A DNA stretch of 7,212 nt from contig JAMCWS010000343.1 of assembly GCA_023480605.1 (NCBI GenBank), positions 1-7,212 on the forward strand, read 5' to 3'. Below the pieces are notes generated by a model. The model worked only from the letters and a program-made list of their open reading frames with translations. It made no database searches and was not told the origin of the DNA. Both the position numbers and the translations under genes were made by a program. This DNA comes from a bacterium (GTDB lineage Bacteria > Sumerlaeota > Sumerlaeia > MVZB01). Of this stretch, positions 6,769 to 7,212 are shown piece after piece (the first letter of the stretch is position 1; each line of letters opens with the position of its first letter).

Positions 6769-6778
6769 CACCCCCTTT
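6769..6778 (-). promoter_or_regulatory. Ribosome binding site of the ybaK-like gene
   Basis: On the minus strand AAAGGGGGTG ends 6 nt before the ATG at 6762. It is close to the ideal AGGAGGTG and fixes the start three codons downstream of the in-frame GTG. Confidence 0.75.
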
Positions 6779-6795
6779 ACCGTTGCTTTAGTTTA

Positions 6796-6825
6796 ATTAT
6801 GGCCCCAATCGCGCCGGCGGCGCAA
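6796..6825 (-). promoter_or_regulatory. Possible promoter of the ybaK-like gene
   Basis: Reading the minus strand, TTGCGC (6825-6820, three of six to TTGACA) is followed after 18 bp by CATAAT (6801-6796, five of six to TATAAT), and then AT-rich sequence before the ribosome binding site. The -35 match is poor, so this is tentative. Confidence 0.3.
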
Positions 6826-6835
6826 CGATAATGAC

Positions 6836-6856
6836 CCGCCCGGACGACGCGGGCGG
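6836..6856. other. GC-rich hairpin between the two minus-strand genes
   Basis: CCGCCCG (6836-6842) pairs perfectly with CGGGCGG (6850-6856) around a 7-nt loop. It sits 55 nt past the stop of the minus-strand deacetylase gene and just upstream of the possible promoter of the deacylase gene. Neither strand has a T-tract beside it, so it may be a weak terminator for the deacetylase gene or simply a GC-rich palindrome. Confidence 0.35.
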
Positions 6857-6877
6857 CCGGGGATTCGTTTGTGATTT

Positions 6878-6901
6878 CGATTACGATAACGATAACGAAT
6901 A
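6878..6901. repeat. Hexamer tandem repeat
   Basis: Four consecutive hexamers CGATTA, CGATAA, CGATAA, CGAATA form a 24-bp micro-tandem array, AT-rich against the GC-rich surroundings. It lies 9 bp beyond the stop of the minus-strand deacetylase gene. The units are imperfect. No function can be assigned. Confidence 0.6.
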
Positions 6902-6910
6902 AAGCAGCCA

Positions 6911-7212
6911 TTATGGCTCGGGATAGCGCGCGCGGGCCATGGGATCGTCGGGCGGCGCGGCGCGGTCGATGTAAGGTTCCAGGTCGCGCAAGGCAAGGAC
7001 GTGGAAGCCTCCCTTCTTGAGTTCGTTCATGCACTGGCGGAAGAGCTCGGGCGGGGTGTGAACCCAAGGATGGACGGGATCGGGCACGCCGTGGAACTGC
7101 AAAATGATCGCCTGCCCCGGCCGGGCCTGGGCGATGACGGCGCGGAAATGCTCGATTGTCCACGTCGGGTAGGCATCGGCCGCGGTCGGGATCATCAAAG
7201 GGTCATGCGCCC
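6911..7212 (-). CDS. Probable polysaccharide deacetylase (NodB-type), 3' part only
   Basis: The reading frame enters from the right edge and ends at TAA (6913-6911), giving the last 99 residues. The stretch TWTIEHFRAVIAQA, then PGQAIILQFHGVPD, resembles the late part of NodB-fold carbohydrate esterase family 4 enzymes, where a strand ending in L-x-x-H (here the FHGV histidine) contributes to the active site. PPELFRQCMNELKKGGFHVLALRDL matches the terminal helix and strand in which a remaining time or sheet position is set. The metal-binding HxxxH motif would lie upstream, outside the window. Such enzymes remove N- or O-acetyl groups from polysaccharides, often in the envelope. Substrate and signal peptide cannot be judged. 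Confidence 0.65.
   Translation of the reverse strand, partial: AHDPLMIPTAADAYPTWTIEHFRAVIAQARPGQAIILQFHGVPDPVHPWVHTPPELFRQCMNELKKGGFHVLALRDLEPYIDRAAPPDDPMARARYPEP

Noticed and set aside
5962..6831. 289-residue plus-strand frame crossing the tssG end and lying opposite the ybaK-like gene
   Set aside because: Its second half is the mirror of the deacylase gene and its first half overlaps tssG; no family signal.

Overview
This window is a high-GC bacterial segment dominated by the structural core of a type VI secretion system (T6SS), a contractile injection machine of Gram-negative bacteria. The protein features do not fix the taxon. High GC, a full sheath/tube/baseplate set and short dispersed-looking intergenic repeats would fit a deltaproteobacterial/myxococcal-type genome or a less-sampled Gram-negative phylum, but that is inference.

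Layout, plus strand, positions 1-6119: the last 15 codons of a probable tssB (small sheath subunit), then tssC (large sheath subunit), hcp (inner tube), tssE (gp25-like baseplate protein), tssF and tssG (baseplate wedge). The gene order tssB-tssC-hcp-tssE-tssF-tssG is a classic T6SS arrangement. Together these proteins make the baseplate wedge (TssE/F/G), the Hcp tube that stacks on it, and the TssB/TssC sheath that polymerises around the tube and contracts. No membrane-complex genes (tssJ/L/M), tssK, tssA, clpV (tssH), vgrG (tssI), PAAR or effector genes lie in this window; they would have to be left of tssB or elsewhere.

Several gaps inside the T6SS block are unusually long for such an operon (121, 134, 274 and 235 bp; only tssF-tssG is tight at 33 bp), and three hold visible structure. 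There is a 10-bp GC-rich hairpin between tssB and tssC and a terminator-like hairpin plus T-tract just after hcp. Two exact 26-bp copies of a palindrome-containing repeat lie between tssE and tssF; the second copy supplies the -35 half of a plausible sigma-70 promoter. A reasonable inference is that these gaps set different expression levels for sheath, tube and baseplate.

Minus strand, positions 6247-7212: a complete YbaK/EbsC-type aminoacyl-tRNA deacylase gene with a strong ribosome binding site, converging on tssG, then the 3' end of a probable polysaccharide deacetylase gene that runs off the right edge. These look like housekeeping neighbours that mark the end of the T6SS block. The gap between them holds a GC-rich hairpin, a short hexamer tandem repeat and a possible promoter.

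I found no CRISPR array, RNA gene, insertion sequence or clearly new system. The protein-coding content is ordinary T6SS; the intergenic architecture is the part worth a second look.
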